Shown here in pieces: positions 9,980 to 22,396 of a stretch of 64,000 nt of DNA; within the stretch, counting starts at the first letter, position 1; each line of letters opens with the position of its first letter. Both the position numbers and the translations under genes were made by a program. Under the pieces are notes generated by a model. The model searched no databases and had not been told where the DNA came from. It saw only the letters and a program-made list of their open reading frames with translations. The stretch is from Achatina immaculata (Eukaryota > Mollusca > Gastropoda > Stylommatophora > Achatinidae), in contig CM019693.1 of NCBI GenBank assembly GCA_009760885.1, forward strand, positions 50,982,596 through 51,046,595. The letters are read 5' to 3'.

Positions 9980-10488
9980 CCCTGCTAATCTGGAAACCTT
10001 TATTTGAGATCATACCTTCAGCATGCTGTTCTTCATGTGTTCAGTGGTTTACAGCTGTAAATCATTTTATCATATATAGATCTTATATGATGTTATTGCC
10101 AGTAGCTGGATTTTGTTAAACTTTAGATTGTTACAGCAGTCAATGATAATGTATTTTTTACTGAGGAAAATCGGTGATGGCTGCCTTTAGTCTTAGTTTG
10201 GTTGTGTAGTGAACTGTGATAAGATATTGGGACTATGTTGTTTTATATTGTTTTATTTATAGGAAAGTCAGTACGTTAGTGCACACAAACTGCAGCACTA
10301 ATGCCATTTGTGCTAGGTTAATCAGACATGAACTGATTATTTGTCTCATTTGGTGGCATGGTGGCTTCCCCCATCAGTCACAGAAGAAGACATCTGTCAG
10401 AGACATTTGGCCACATCTGAACAGTCCAGCGTCCTTGATTATAATAGTAGTGTGTTTGTTGTAAATAGTAAAGTGTGCGATTCATGTA
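9980..10488 (+). other. Probable 3' UTR / intergenic, poly(A) signal not located
   Basis: This follows the SARM1 stop codon. I see no AATAAA in this stretch, so the transcript end is undefined. No other feature is visible. Confidence 0.4.
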
Positions 10489-10779
10489 CAGTTGAACACA
10501 CTTAATATCACATCGTCAGGACCATCAGAATATGGTGACATTAAGCAGAGTTGACATTAAGTGGAGTCCATTACAAGGGCTTTAACTAGGGCAGTATGTG
10601 GGTGTCCATCCCACATTTGCTACATTAAATACATAAACAGCCAAAGCTGTCATCATCAGACACAACAATGTACTAATCACAAAATACAGCAAGCCTTAGT
10701 CTTACAGTATAGATAACACTAAAATTAAGTAGCATCTGATATGTCAGTAGTAGTAGTAAAAAAAAAATGTGATAACTGG

Positions 10780-11205
10780 TCAGTTAATCAAAAAGTCATT
10801 TAAGCACGATACAGCACAGAAAAAATCCTGCGTCACGTCAGGCATACTGTAAATGAATAAGCTCACAATCTCAAACGTGCTTACAGACTGAACGTAAGAA
10901 ACAGTTTTGGCGGACATCTGGTCCATGAGGAATTCACTGACATCATCAACAATATCCTCAGCACAGAGCACACTCAGTATCCGTGTAAGAACTCGCATAC
11001 CTTCACTAACAGTTTGACTTACATAAAGATGAGTGAAGTCTTGTTCAATTTTGTCTCGGTTTTTAACAGGTTTCAATACATTTGAAACGTCAATTCCAAA
11101 TTTATCCCCAGTATCCTTTCTTATAACTTTTTTATCAACTTGCTTCAGAATATCCATTTTATCATTTAAATCCAGATCAATACATTTGCCTTTAGTAGTA
11201 GCCAT
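10780..11205 (-). pseudogene. Tigger/pogo transposase, internally deleted
   Basis: An open frame of 141 codons. Residues 1-55 (MATTKGKCIDLDLNDKMDIL ... KFGIDVSNV ... KNRDKIEQ) match the CENP-B/psq-type helix-turn-helix that starts Tigger transposases. The remainder (VSEGMRVLTRILSVLC ... MPDVTQDFFCAV) looks like C-terminal sequence and contains no DDE catalytic core. It seems to be a deletion derivative that keeps the DNA-binding part, so it could at most act as a binding-competent remnant. The start is chosen at the ATG that begins the conserved N-terminus. Confidence 0.7.
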
Positions 11206-11299
11206 TATCTATCACAGCGAGAACCAGATAGAAGTTTTTGGCTATACGATTCACAGTACACTACTCAAGACTGACCAGCTATCACCTGGCGTTACCAAC

Positions 11300-11990
11300 T
11301 TAACTCTTTCTGTGCGTATGGTTGAATTTTCAACATTTCCGGTGTCCCAAAGCTACCGTATGGTCAACACACAAGTGGTGTAACATTTAGATTGTACATA
11401 TTTTGTCTGCGATTCCGGTGACACTTTCAAAATGGCGAATGCTTGCCTAGTTACGAGCGATGCCGAGCGAGAAAAAGGACACGAAGCATGGAAATTTTTC
11501 AATTTTTGATGATGTATATACGGGTATGGACATGGCCTATGGCCACCCTGCTGCTCTTGAATGTTTTCTAAGTAGATCTAGACATATTTAGACGACTGGA
11601 GAAGTAGTTAGGAGTAGTTAGGAGGTTAGTTCAGACATTCATTCAGCGAGAATGCAATACGGAGTCACAATACGAGATCGACAAGTAGATCTACACATCT
11701 CAGATGGTAAGTAGTGGTAAGTAGCGCGAATCTAGACCTAGCCGATGGTGATCTGGCCACAATCAGTGTCTAAAAACATCACATTACTTCTTTTTTCCTA
11801 AAAAACTCTGCCTTTATGAAATTTTCATTCATTTAGCTATACTTTGAAACATATTAAGTATACGGAAGTACATGGAACTACTGTTTTCCATTCCATTTTA
11901 CAACTAGACCCCCTTACAGACAAGACCCGCGTTTTTACTCCCGCACCCCACGACACGTCCGTGTTTCTTCTCCCGCACGGAAAGAGTTAA
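11300..11990. mobile_element. 691-bp TTAA-flanked MITE (piggyBac type), copy 1
   Basis: Ends are TTAACTCTTTCTGTGCG at 11300 and its complement (CGCACGGAAAGAGTTAA) ending at 11990, giving terminal inverted repeats and a TTAA target duplication. The internal sequence is highly similar to 24679-25369 and 26161-26851, and all three are 691 bp. It contains a short ATG frame with the motif SDAEREK but no transposase. It is inserted in the 5' part of the Tigger element. Confidence 0.88.
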
Positions 11991-12479
11991 CACTGCCCAC
12001 GTCTTTATAAAGAAGACAAACAATGATCAAAAGAAGCCAGTTTTTAATCATGTTCTTTTGAAAGGGCGACCATGGTAAGCCTTTCACTCACCCCACTTGA
12101 GTTTTGATGCCCACTGTTCAAAAAGTTGATGCGGCACGTACTCGGTGATCAAACGGCCAGCCCCTTTTTTGATGAATCATAAAGCTGATAGGGCTTTGTG
12201 AGATATTTATAGCTTGGACTCGCCCAGTTTGTAATACAAAGTGGAGTCCTTAACTCCTCCGGGTACAAAAATACAGTGACATTAACCGATTTGTGCCAGT
12301 AAGCGGGGTGATATTAACCAGAGTAAAGCCCTTTAATTACTTATGGGAGTTGGCCAGGGAAACAAGTTTCTGTGACAATATCCATGTTGTGACATAAAAT
12401 GATGTGATATTAAGTGGGTTCAACTGACTAGGTACAAATAATCTGCTGTGTTACACATATTTGTCTTGTATATTGAACT

Positions 12480-12725
12480 ATAGTCTATAGTTTGTTGTTT
12501 AATTTTGGATCATAGTCTGTTTTTTTTTTTTTAATCAGTCTGTTGTTTTATTTTGGATCATAGTCTGTTGTTTTATTTTGGGTCAGTCTTTTGTTTTATT
12601 TTGGTTCATAGTCTATTGTTTTATTTTGGATCATAATCTGCCGTTTCTTGTTTTTTTTTTTATCATAGTCTGTTGTTTTATTTTGGTTCATAGTCTCTTG
12701 TTTTATTTTGGACTGTAATCTAGTG
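12480..12725. repeat. Imperfect TGTTTTATTTTGG tandem repeat
   Basis: About eight units of roughly 25-31 bp built on GTCTGTTGTTTTATTTTGGA with poly-T interruptions. Confidence 0.8.
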
Positions 12726-12727
12726 AA

Positions 12728-13122
12728 GTGATTCCCAAACTTGCTCAGACTATGACACACTTGGTAACACAAATTTTGGTCTTGACACACTTGTCGTCTT
12801 AATGCTGGACTGTTGTACAATTTATATATATATAATGAAAAAAAATGTTACAATGGTTTTAAGTTTTGTTATACATATACATGGTGTTCTTTTCAACGAG
12901 AAATGTAAAGCTGCTTGGAGGCACAGATCTTTAGCCATTTCAGCAGGTACTGGACCGGGACTAATGGCTAAATAGCTGTGGGTTCTCTGCCTGGCAGATA
13001 TTTTTCATATAAGTAAATAAATGCATTGTAATTGGTCAAAATAACCAAAAATTTCACAGCACACTTGTAGCTCTCTCATGACATGTCACTGTGTCATGGA
13101 ACACCATTCGAAAAACTATGAT
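12728..13122. mobile_element. Possible hAT-type non-autonomous element
   Basis: The left end GTGATTCCCAAACTTGCTCA and the right end GTCATGGAACACC...CGAAAAACTATG resemble the terminal pattern of hAT MITEs (CAGTGGTTCCCAAAC ...). The 8-bp flanks ATCTAGTG and ATCTGTTA match only partly. No coding capacity is visible. Confidence 0.35.
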
Positions 13123-13560
13123 CTGTTATTATACGGGACTTGAATTTGGTGTATTGTACTGGATATAAATCTGGTGTATGTTATTGGCTTGTAGTTGTAT
13201 GTTGGAGAGAAGCCTGGCATTAAGTTTGTTTCTAGATAAACATATTGTACATTTAATCCATGACTGTTTTATGATTAGGCTGTTGTTGTTTGAAAATGAT
13301 TTCCATGTTGTTTTCTTGTTTTATTTAATTGAAAGCAGTTGTATTAACTTCTAGAAGTTTGTTTTTTTGTTTTTAACATTTTGTGAACAATATATAGCAC
13401 TTATCTGTCATTTATATATAGTGATACTATTTTAGAGAGAAACAAATTTTTCTTCTATGACTGTGTGAAAAGATCTGATTAAGATTTTTTTTTTTTGTTA
13501 CTTGTATTGAAAGACTAGATATTGCTAGCACTAACCTATATTTTAAAAGTTGGTTAAGTG
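13123..13560. other. Unassigned AT-rich stretch
   Basis: I see no supportable feature here. Confidence 0.5.
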
Positions 13561-13599
13561 TAGTCACATCACATGTCACTAATCACTGTCACACATGTC

Positions 13600-14990
13600 A
13601 GTAGATGGAGATGTATGGCTCAGTTTTACACAGAGGTAGAAAGAGTGAGGAAAGTGGGCAGAAACAAGAACAGCAGAAAGTAAGATGTGCACATACAAAT
13701 GAAGAACATACAACAATATATTTTTCAAAATATTTTTCAACAAAAGCCTTTTTTCAAGGGTCGCATACAAAAAAACAGCACAGCGTATTAAAAGCATGAG
13801 AAAAATTGTTTTTTTTTTGTCTCCTCTTAGTAAGAAAGACAGGCAAAAAATGTCCCCAGATAGACATAGGAGAACACAATGTGGAAGCCAGCGATTATCT
13901 GAGAAATGAGGTTAAGGAGGGTGACAAAGGGTACCAGGTTTCCTTCCCAAAGTCCACATTATCATTTCTGGAGGGGTTCACTTCTTGCAGCATCATTTAT
14001 GCCATTATATGCAAACGTTGTGATATGAAGCATATGGGGAGACTGGCTTACACTTAGGAGATCAGTTTTGCCACATAGTCAAGAAGGCACTGACACCGGT
14101 CACCAAGCACTTCTGCAAAAAAGGTCATCAAGGAAAGCAGGACATTTCTGTAACTGCAATCTGCTCCTGTTCTTCTTCTGAATGATATCTGAAAGCTCTG
14201 GAACATCACCTTATTTTCCAGACTTATTCTCCACCCAGCTGAAGTGAACAATAAATTCAGTTTTCTTGAAACTACTTTACCATATCCACCTACTGCTACT
14301 TCTGTCTGTTTCTGCTATTCATGCCCAGCTTTCTTGTCTTAGCCCCACTCGTTTCACTTTATTTTCTCGTTCTTGCTGCAGGCAATATAAGGTTCATTTT
14401 CCAGCTCTTTCTATTCTTCTGTAGCCTCTAGTGGGCTTTGTTAGCTCCCTTGTCTAGGCATCCTAAGTGAGCGGTCATGTCCTCTCAATATTCATTTTCC
14501 TTTCTGAACTTTCCTCCACCCACCTCTCCCCATGTCTTCTCAGTCTTGTATCGTCTTCGCAGCTTTAGCTTAGGCCCTAAGGACCCAGTGGGGACATTCT
14601 GGGACATAACACCATGTTGTTTACCAAATGAAATCCTTGTTCATTATCATTTTACAGCATTTCTCATCCAATTGCTGGCTTCCACTTTGTGCTCTCCTAT
14701 GTTTATCTGGGTCATTTTGTGCCTGTCTCTCTTACTAAGATGAAACCAAAAAAGAATAGTCTGTATTTTTCATCTTTTTTTGTTTTGTTTTTATCTGTTG
14801 TGTTGTTTTTGTATGTGATCCTTGAAAAGGTATTTGTCAAAATACTGGATTGTTGTACATTCTTTTATATGTGCTTATCTTAATTTCTGCCATTCATGTT
14901 TCTATCTGCTTTCCTTACACATTATATCTTTTTGTAAAACTGTACCATACACCTCCATCTACTTTCATTACTAAAACCAGTTTTACCACA
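13600..14990 (+). mobile_element. Penelope-like element 3' part with about 190-bp inverted termini
   Basis: The region 13600-13790 is repeated in inverted orientation at about 14810-14985. Examples are CCTTGAAAAAAGGC with TTGTTGTA on one side, and GATCCTTGAAAAGG with GATTGTTGTACA on the other, both followed by CTCCATCTACT. Between them is a GIY-YIG nuclease domain. A third copy of the terminal segment is at 46120-46380. The element sits inside a TGTCA-type tandem repeat, whose units flank it at 13563-13600 and 15013. Confidence 0.7.
13830..14260 (+). pseudogene. Penelope-like GIY-YIG endonuclease remnant
   Basis: The frame reads FLEGFTSCSIIYAIICKRCD, then MGRLAYT and a stop. In another frame it continues as DQFCHIVKKALTPVTKHFC and KKGHQGKQDISVTAICS. 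The series SIIYAIICKRCD ... (Y)IG(E)T ... H(F) is the GIY-YIG domain that ends Penelope-like reverse transcriptases. It has stops and a frameshift near 14057. The RT domain itself is absent here; compare 17380-19300. Confidence 0.7.
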
Positions 14991-15012
14991 GTTGTCATTT
15001 CTCTTATCTCTC

Positions 15013-15178
15013 ATACGTGTCAATAATTGCTGTCACACATGACAATAACTGCTGTCACACATGCCAGTAATTGCTGCTATGTGACAGTAATTGTTGTCAT
15101 ACACATATAATTTCTGTCATACACGTGTCATAATTGCTGCCATACACATGTCATAATTGCTGTCATACATGCTGATAG
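15013..15178. repeat. TGTCA-type short tandem repeat (about 23-26 bp)
   Basis: Repeats of GTCAATAATTGCTGTCACACA with variation. Similar units at 13563-13600 lie on the other side of the Penelope-like element, so that element inserted into the array. Confidence 0.8.
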
Positions 15179-17379
15179 TCTCGCATTTAAAATATCTGAT
15201 CACTAGTGATCAGGTGTGAATCTCAAGTATGTTATCCGCTTTTATGTTCCCTACAGTTTGATACTGTCAGCTTGGTTATTGTTCAGTGAAGTCTAGCTTT
15301 AAAATTCTGTATATGTACATGGTGCTGCCATGTTGTATAATGTTTAGTTTATGTCCAAGCTCATGAGTCAGTTTGCTCAACATAAGTTTTAGCATAAACA
15401 TCGCACAAACAAAATCTTTTCATAATATATGTTGAAGGCAAAACCTTTAGAAAGTGGAAACCCATACTTTGTAATAAGTCACTATGTATGAGAATCAGGA
15501 AGAGCCAGCTACCAAGCCTGTGTTCTATGGATGGTACGAAGAAGGCCATTGTAGTGGGGAAATGCTAGTTACATGTATCTTATTTGTCTTCAGGATACAG
15601 GCACCAGAATTTAACATGGCTGATTAGTCTGTGGAGATCTCCTGCTTGTTCCTGGCCACCATACAGGAATGTGAGTGGCTGTGTGCTTGTTTGCTTTGTC
15701 ACTTGGGGAAGTCCTGGCCCAAAGTTTGACATCAGCAGATCTCTGAAGCCGTAACATCTGTTTTAAAGTGGCTAAGAATGAGGCAAATTGTATTTATATG
15801 ACTGTCGCTTAATTTTTGTTACATAAGTCATCTGAGTTTTCTGTATCTGTAGTCTGATGTTATCTACTATAATCTAGTGGTATATTCCATATATCTATAG
15901 TCTGACATTAAGTTTAGTGTATTACTAACATCTTTAGTCAGACGCAACAAACTGCAGTCTGTTAGAGCTCATCTCTAGTGTGTTCTCCATGTGAGCACTT
16001 GGAGAGATAATTAATTTTACTGTTACTGGACAGTTTGTAGTCATGTGTATGTTGTTAGTGGCAACCAAATTAAGGATAAAAAAAACTAGTTCTCTGGCTT
16101 TGACTGGAATGAATATCATGACATGAGGAGAACTGTAAAACCTTATATAATAACTGTCAGATTTGTTTGCAGGTACTTGTGTAAGTATCAGTTTGTTTTT
16201 TTTTCTGCAGGTCTGCTGTTTAGAAAAAAGGTTTATGTCTTTGTGCCTTTGTCCAGAATGTGGTTGTACTTTCATCGATAAATTAGTGTGAGAGGTGCTG
16301 TTAAGTAGCTAGATTTTATGAATGAAGATGTGCAGCTACTGGTGATTCATAAATTCAGTCGTATCTGAGAGATCTGTTGGTGATGGTGACATAGGGTGGT
16401 GGAGTGATGGAGCTTTATACATATTTATTTTTGTATAGTGGAGCTAGAAACTGTGCAGGTCCCCATCTGTGAGAGGTCCTTCTGTTTACAGTCCCTGGTT
16501 TTTTGGGTTGTTTAATTTGAGTTGTGTAACCCTCTGCCCTATACTCAGAGTGATGGCCAGTATTACATGTTTTATTCTGTGTTCTCATTATGTGATTATG
16601 CTCCTGTTTGTTATTTATAAGTTTATGCCTTATACCATTGCTGTCTGAGCAGTTGAATGATTTAAATGCTTTCTGTGTCTGTGAACACATACTCTTAGTG
16701 CTGTCATGCATGTTGTCCATTTTTACGCTCATAATGTGCTCCATGTGTGTGATTGACAACTAAATTGCTAACAAAACAAAAACAAAATATCAAACTTGCA
16801 ACATAAGAAGAGCACTCACAAAATTCTGTATAAATACTTTGTTCATATAGGCAGCTGATTTTGTCATTTGTGTGTAAATGTCATATTATTTACTTGTGGA
16901 AATGCCTCACCAGCTGTTTCCACAGCCTGTTTATAATGTTCACTGTGTGTTGTACTTTCACAGTATTTGTGGTGAGAATTTGAAGGCAAGAGTCTGCTCA
17001 CAGCTCTTTTTATACAAGAGAAAAATGAAATAAATAGATTTGTATGTATGTCAGTCAAGTGTACAAGAGAAGAAGAAAGTATGTATAGAAATCTTGTGTC
17101 ACTACAGGCAGGATGGGTTATTGTATGAGTAAGTGTTCAGTCTAACATGTGATAGTGATCAGATGATAGGCATAGTCTCATAATATTACACTTACATCTT
17201 CATGTTTACACATTCATGCTTTTATGCTTACACAAAGTTCAACAAGACTGCTAGACTCACCAGTGATACTTCAGGTGTGTCTTCAGTCTGCATTAAACTT
17301 CATCCAAGTCATGTGACTTGTGCTCTTCCTTTGTTTTGTTCCATTCCATCTGTTTACCAGTACACACTACTACTTCATC
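15179..17379. other. Long unassigned stretch
   Basis: AT-rich sequence with no recognisable protein family on either strand. The minus-strand open frame at 16415-16759 (114 codons) has no motif I recognise and composition like its surroundings. One possible exon inside is listed separately. Confidence 0.45.
15594..15670 (+). CDS. Possible internal exon, gene unknown
   Basis: A strong-looking acceptor (TTATTTGTCTTCAG ending 15593) and donor (AGGAAT/GTGAGT at 15670/15671) bound 77 bp. Only one frame is open, reading YRHQNLTWLISLWRSP and onward to PPYRN. I do not recognise the peptide and no neighbouring exon is visible, so this may be chance. Confidence 0.22.
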
Positions 17380-19300
17380 ATAGGATGCAGTTTCACCTCA
17401 GAGACATTGTTCAGCCTCCAACATCTGAATCCAGCAGCAACCCTTTCTCTCAGTTTTTTTCATCAGTCTTCTCCTTGGACTCCGTTACATAGATCATTAC
17501 TCTCCATCGAATAGCAAGCTTTGCCTTCCTGCTCTTTGACACTTTAATGTTGCCACAGGAGAGAAGCAAACACTTTCTCAACTGTGCTGTAGGCAGGACA
17601 TTGTTATAACAAGTGCGGACAAAGGAGGAGCCATTGTTTGTTGGAAAAATGATTTATTTATCCAGGAAGGTATGAATCAGTTCACAGACAGTACTTTCTA
17701 TGCCAGACACTAACAAGATCCCACTGTAGCCAACAACCATCTGGTCCAAGACACAATCAAGGAGCTTATCTGTGATGCTGGCCTCTGTCCCTCATCTACA
17801 CATCCATGACAGATACATGAGAAGATGCTAGTCTCTGTCCCTCATCTACACATCCATGACAGATACATGGAAAGACCATTATTCTGCCAGCCAAGGAAGG
17901 TCCATAGTCTGCTTGTTCTTGTCCAACTGAACAGATTTCTGACTTTATGTCTTTCTTGTCACCAGTTTACCTTCCTACCTGAACCACACTAATCAGGCTG
18001 TCAGCACTTTCCAGCCTCTTAATTTCATACATGAACATACCTACCACATCTTAGCTGTGGGTGTTGTTTCTTTGTACACTTCCATTCTCCCTGACCAAGG
18101 ACTTCTGGCTCAGGAATCTTTTTTTTTTTAATTAAAGATGCATTCCTCTTACTGTATCAACCTGCACTGTTCTTCACCAAGTATGACTCATGCTTAAACT
18201 GAACTCCTGAATTCACATATCAGTGGTGTGGCTGTGAGCACCAAAATGGGCCCAAAACAAGTCATGTCTGTTATGGGTCACTTTGAGCATCTGGTTATAG
18301 AACATACACAGGTACTTTCCCAGCAGATATAGGCAATACATTTATGACAGCATAGTCATCACTACTATGCCACAGGAGGACCTTGATATTTCATCAAGTC
18401 TGTGAGAAAGTTGGCCCTGCAATCACTTTTTATCAACATCTTCTGTGAACTTCCTTGACATTTCTGCCATACTGGCCCTGCATGACTTTTCAGTCCATTA
18501 TTAAGCCAACTGACTCTCACAGCTAGCTCTTGTGCTCTTCCTTTCAGTCCCCACCCTTGCAAAGACTTTATCACTTTCTTTCAACTTGTTTTATTGTATC
18601 ATTTGTGCTGCAAAGATCTCCACTTTTATGAGGCCCACAGGATTTTTTTTTTTTTTCTGTCAGAATGGCTAGCCAAAACATCATGTCAGCTTGTCCTGAA
18701 ACTAGATTTAACTTCATCAGTTTGTAGGAAACATTCTTGCAACTCCAACAGGGTCAAAGTCATCTTGATATATCTCCACAGTTTGATGGTCAAGAAGATC
18801 TTGTTTTGTCTCTCTCTGTGCTGCAGTCTGAGCCAGAAACACAGACAGACATGATAAAAATCTTAAGGACCTGCTAGTCAGGAGTCACCTTAGGCTGACT
18901 GGCACAGTTTTCCTAGACAGCAGGTGATAGGGGCACTGTATGTGCGGTAATTCCCCATATGTTGTTGAAACTAACCAGGTATCATTTGCCAAGTGCATGC
19001 TATCAGTTCATGAGGGTTTCATGTGTATTTCCTGCAACATCATTTATGGGATAATATGTAAACATTGCAAAACGATGCTTAGGGGAGACTGGCTTACATT
19101 TGGTTCTGCCAACACTTGAACTTCCCCAAAAAGGCGGATGAACATTTCAATCAAAGGAACCACAAGGGCTTATGGGACATTTTGGTCACTGTTATCCACT
19201 CTTGCTGTTGTGATGAGTGATCTCACAAAGCTCTGGAACAGAGGGCAGCTGCCTCCATCCAGCCAGAGTCAACTCTTACTTTAGCTTCCTTTGAACTGCG
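17380..19300 (+). mobile_element. Degenerate Penelope-like element (RT plus GIY-YIG)
   Basis: Plus-strand pieces in order, with many stops and frameshifts. First comes IVITSADKGGAIVCWKNDLF near 17602, a typical Penelope-type RT start. Next are GRSIVCLF and VVSLYTSILPDQGLLA near 18060. Then comes RQYIYDSIVITTMPQEDL near 18325, at the place of the catalytic YIDD, and FHQVCEKVGPAITFYQHLL near 18390. Last is the GIY-YIG block CISCNIIYGIICKHCK near 19035. A 60-bp direct repeat (CTCTGTCCCTCATCTACACA) at 17785 and 17833 breaks the RT. It is clearly dead. The left limit is uncertain. Confidence 0.65.
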
Positions 19301-19844
19301 CTTTTCTCTGTGTAGCTACACTAAGCCTTTCCTTCCTTTTCTCCCTTTTTTTCCACTCTTATGCAGCATAGTCTCTGCCTCTTTAGGTTCTCCTACTCCA
19401 TTCTCTTCCTCATCTGCATCATGGACATACTTGAGTTTGTGTCCTTAGTAGCTACATTCTAGTCTGCTCTGTCCTCAGTCATCCAGGAGGCATGCAAATA
19501 CCTCCAGCAAGTTTCCTATTTAATTGCACTCATAAATGGTACCATCTTTTCTGTACAAACCTATATTTTACCTTCTCTCTATTCTCATCTGCATCTCTAT
19601 CGTTTGGGACCACTTAGCCGCTGTCTGTGGCATATGGAGAATGAGATAATTACATAATTGGCCAATATGGTCTGTCACCTTAGCTCCTCAGGCTATTACT
19701 CCTATTCTCTACTGACCTGTATATTGTCTTTTCATTATTCCCATCTGTTTAACCACTCTATGCCATATGGAGAGCAAGATATTATGTAATTAACCAGTAT
19801 GATCCAATAGCTTGGCCCTTGGACTGTTATTTCTATTCTCTGTT
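19301..19844. other. Pyrimidine-rich tail region after the Penelope-like element
   Basis: C/T-rich sequence resembling the 3' part of the 13.6-15 kb element. A diverged direct repeat of about 140 bp (GGAGA..GA(G)ATAATTACATAATT at 19635 and 19778) is present. No other feature is visible. Confidence 0.4.
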
Positions 19845-20962
19845 ATATTAAAACTGTTATATTACCACTGTACACATCTGCAGTCAGTGAGTTCAAGGGA
19901 AAACTGTTATATTATCACTGTACGCATCTGTAGTCAGTGAGTTCAAGGGAAAGCTGTTATATTATCACTGTACGCATCTGTAGTCAGTGAGTTCAAGGGA
20001 AAACTGTTATATTATCACTGTACGCATCTGTAGTCAGTGAGTTCAAGGGAAAACTGTTATATTACCACTGTACACATCTGCAGTCAGTGAGTTCAAGGGA
20101 AAACTGTTATATTATCACTGTACGCATCTGTAGTCAGTGAGTTCAAGGGAAAGCTGTTATAGTATCACTGTACACATCTGTAGTCAGTGAGTTCAAGGGA
20201 AAGCTGTTATATTATCACTGTACACATCTGTAGTCAGTGTTCAAGGGAAAACTGTTATATTATCACTGTACACATCTGTAGTCGGTGAGTTCAAGGGAAA
20301 GCTTTTATATTATCACTGTACACATCTGTAGTCGGTGAGTTCAAGGGAATGCTGTTATATTATCACTGTACACATCTGTAGTCAGTGAGTTCAAGGGAAT
20401 ACTGTTATATTATCACTGTACACATATGTAGTCGGTGAGTTCAAGGGAAAACTGTTATATTATCACTGTACACATCTGTAGCCGGTGAATTCAAGGGAAA
20501 GCTGTTATATTATCACTGTACACATCTGTAGCCGGTGAGTTCAAGGGAAAGCTGTTATATTATCACTGTACACATCTGTAGCTGGTGAGTTCAAGGGAAA
20601 GCTGTTATATTATCACTGTACACATCTGTAGCCGGTGAGTTCAAGGGAATGCTGTTATATTATCACTGTACACATCTGTAGCCGGTGAGTTCAAGGGAAA
20701 ACTGTTATATTATCACTGTACGCATCTGTATCCGGTGAGTTCAAGGGAAAGCTGTTATATTATCACTGTACACATCTGTAGCCAGTGAGTTCAAGGGAAA
20801 GCTGTTATATTATCACTGTACACATCTGTAGCCAGTGAGTTCAAGGGAAAGCTGTTATATTATCACTGTACACATCTGTAGTCAGTGAGTTCAAGGGAAA
20901 ACTGTTATATTACCACTGTACACATCTGTAGTCAGTGAGTTCAAGGGAAAACTGTTATCACT
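19845..20962. repeat. 50-bp minisatellite, about 22 copies
   Basis: The unit is ACTGTTATATTATCACTGTA followed by CACATCTGTAGTCAGTGAGT and TCAAGGGAAA. Unit variants (GTCAGT, GCCGGT, GTCGGT) form blocks along the array, and one unit lacks AGTGAG near 20238. Confidence 0.95.
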
Positions 20963-21790
20963 GTACACATCTGTGTTCATTGAAGTGAAGCATAAGAAGC
21001 AGCATCTTCCAGCCTTTAAGAAAGAGTATCTTCAGTGTCAGCCCTGAAATATCAACTTCAGTCTGAGAGTCCTCCAGTATGTGCACTGTGTGTATAAAGT
21101 GTCATGTCTTACTTGTGCCTGACATCTGAAAGAAACTATCACATGATGCAGCAGACTAAACTGATACACAAATTATTTGTTTAAATGTTTATTTTTACAG
21201 ATTATTTTCATCATTTCAGTTTTTCCCGGTTTGCCTACTTTCAGAACTGTTGTTGCCATATGGCAGTGTTCATTATTTTCTTTCCAGAGCAGTATTTTCC
21301 TAACACATTTTACACATCAGCTAACTTTTATCTGCCAGAAAACTTTGGAGAACAACACATTTTTTTTTCTTGCGAAAGTAATGTGGTCATGATAGAGTTA
21401 ATACTAAATTTGTCAGTTTCTGCCATAATTCTGTGACTTAATGTATATAGCAGTCATTTATTTGCTTTAATCTTCTTACGATCTCTTCTCACTCATTTGC
21501 AGTATTTTTGCTTAGCAATGACCACTTTTCAACCCAGCTAGTATCAAATAATAGAGTTTTGTACTGTCATGAATTTATATTGGTTGTTTTTCCACACTGT
21601 GGCTGTAATATGTACTTCATTATTGTCAAATATATTTACAATCTTTGAAACTGATCTGTTGTTCTCCTTATTGTAATGGTTGTGTAAGTATTTAGGCTTA
21701 TGTCAAGCACATTATCTGTGACTGTTTTACCAAAGCTACAGACATTTGTTGCATTTCAATTTTTACAGAAATTGTTGACAGGTAACCCCT
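20963..21790. other. Unassigned AT-rich stretch
   Basis: No family recognised. Short open frames such as 21177-21392 lack motifs. Confidence 0.45.
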
Positions 21791-22015
21791 CAGATATAGA
21801 GACATGAGTGTAGTCAGTTCAGTGCCAGCAACATGTTAAGATATAGAGACATGAGTTTAGTCAGTTCAGTGCCAGCAACATGTTAAGATATAGAGACATG
21901 AGTGTAGTCAGTTCAGCGCCAGCAACATGTTAAGATATAGAGACATGAGTGTAGTCAGTTCAGTGCCAGCAACATGTTAAGATATAGTCAGTTCAGTGCC
22001 AGCAACATGTTAAGA
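21791..22015. repeat. 47-bp minisatellite, about 4.5 copies
   Basis: The unit is AGATATAGAGACATGAGTGT followed by AGTCAGTTCAGTGCCAGCAA and CATGTTA. The last unit has an internal deletion. Confidence 0.9.
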
Positions 22016-22104
22016 CGGCTTCAAGCAGTGCACAAAGCTTCAGTGTTCTGATTCAAGGGCAACAAGTGAAAGTGGATGTTCACTTTCAGCTATGGTTCTT
22101 CTCA

Positions 22105-22290
22105 CGAATCACATCAGCTTTGTAGTATAGTTTGACTCAGATGTCATATTTCAGCTAAACTCAGCTATCATGTGTTTCAGTTTGACTCGACTGTCATATT
22201 TCAGCTAAAGTCAGCTATCGTGTGTTTCAGTTTGACTCAGCTGTCATGCTTCAGCTGTGCTCAACTAATACATGTTAGCTCGGCTGAGCT
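22105..22290. repeat. About 50-bp imperfect tandem repeat, 3 copies
   Basis: Units contain TCATATTTCAGCTAAACTCA and GTGTTTCAGTTTGACTC. Confidence 0.75.
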
Positions 22291-22396
22291 GTGATGTTTC
22301 AGCATTTCTCAACATGTATGACTGCAAAGGAAAGCTGTCACAATTTTTCTTGATATGATCAGTCAACAGAGTGAGGCTTTCTTCTAAACTACCATA

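Larger units (their letters stand above)
10489..12426 (-). mobile_element. Tigger/pogo-type DNA transposon, internally deleted, with nested MITE
   Basis: The left terminus CAGTTGAACACACTTAATAT at 10489 and the right terminus (complement CAGTTGAACCCACTTAATAT) ending at 12426 form inverted repeats of about 25 bp. A TA precedes the left end; the right flank is less clear. Secondary TTAATATCAC-like repeats lie just inside both ends. It carries a shortened transposase on the minus strand and is interrupted at 11300-11990. Confidence 0.8.

Noticed and set aside
16415..16759. 114-codon minus-strand open frame
   Set aside because: No recognisable motif and low-complexity composition similar to the flanks; consistent with chance.
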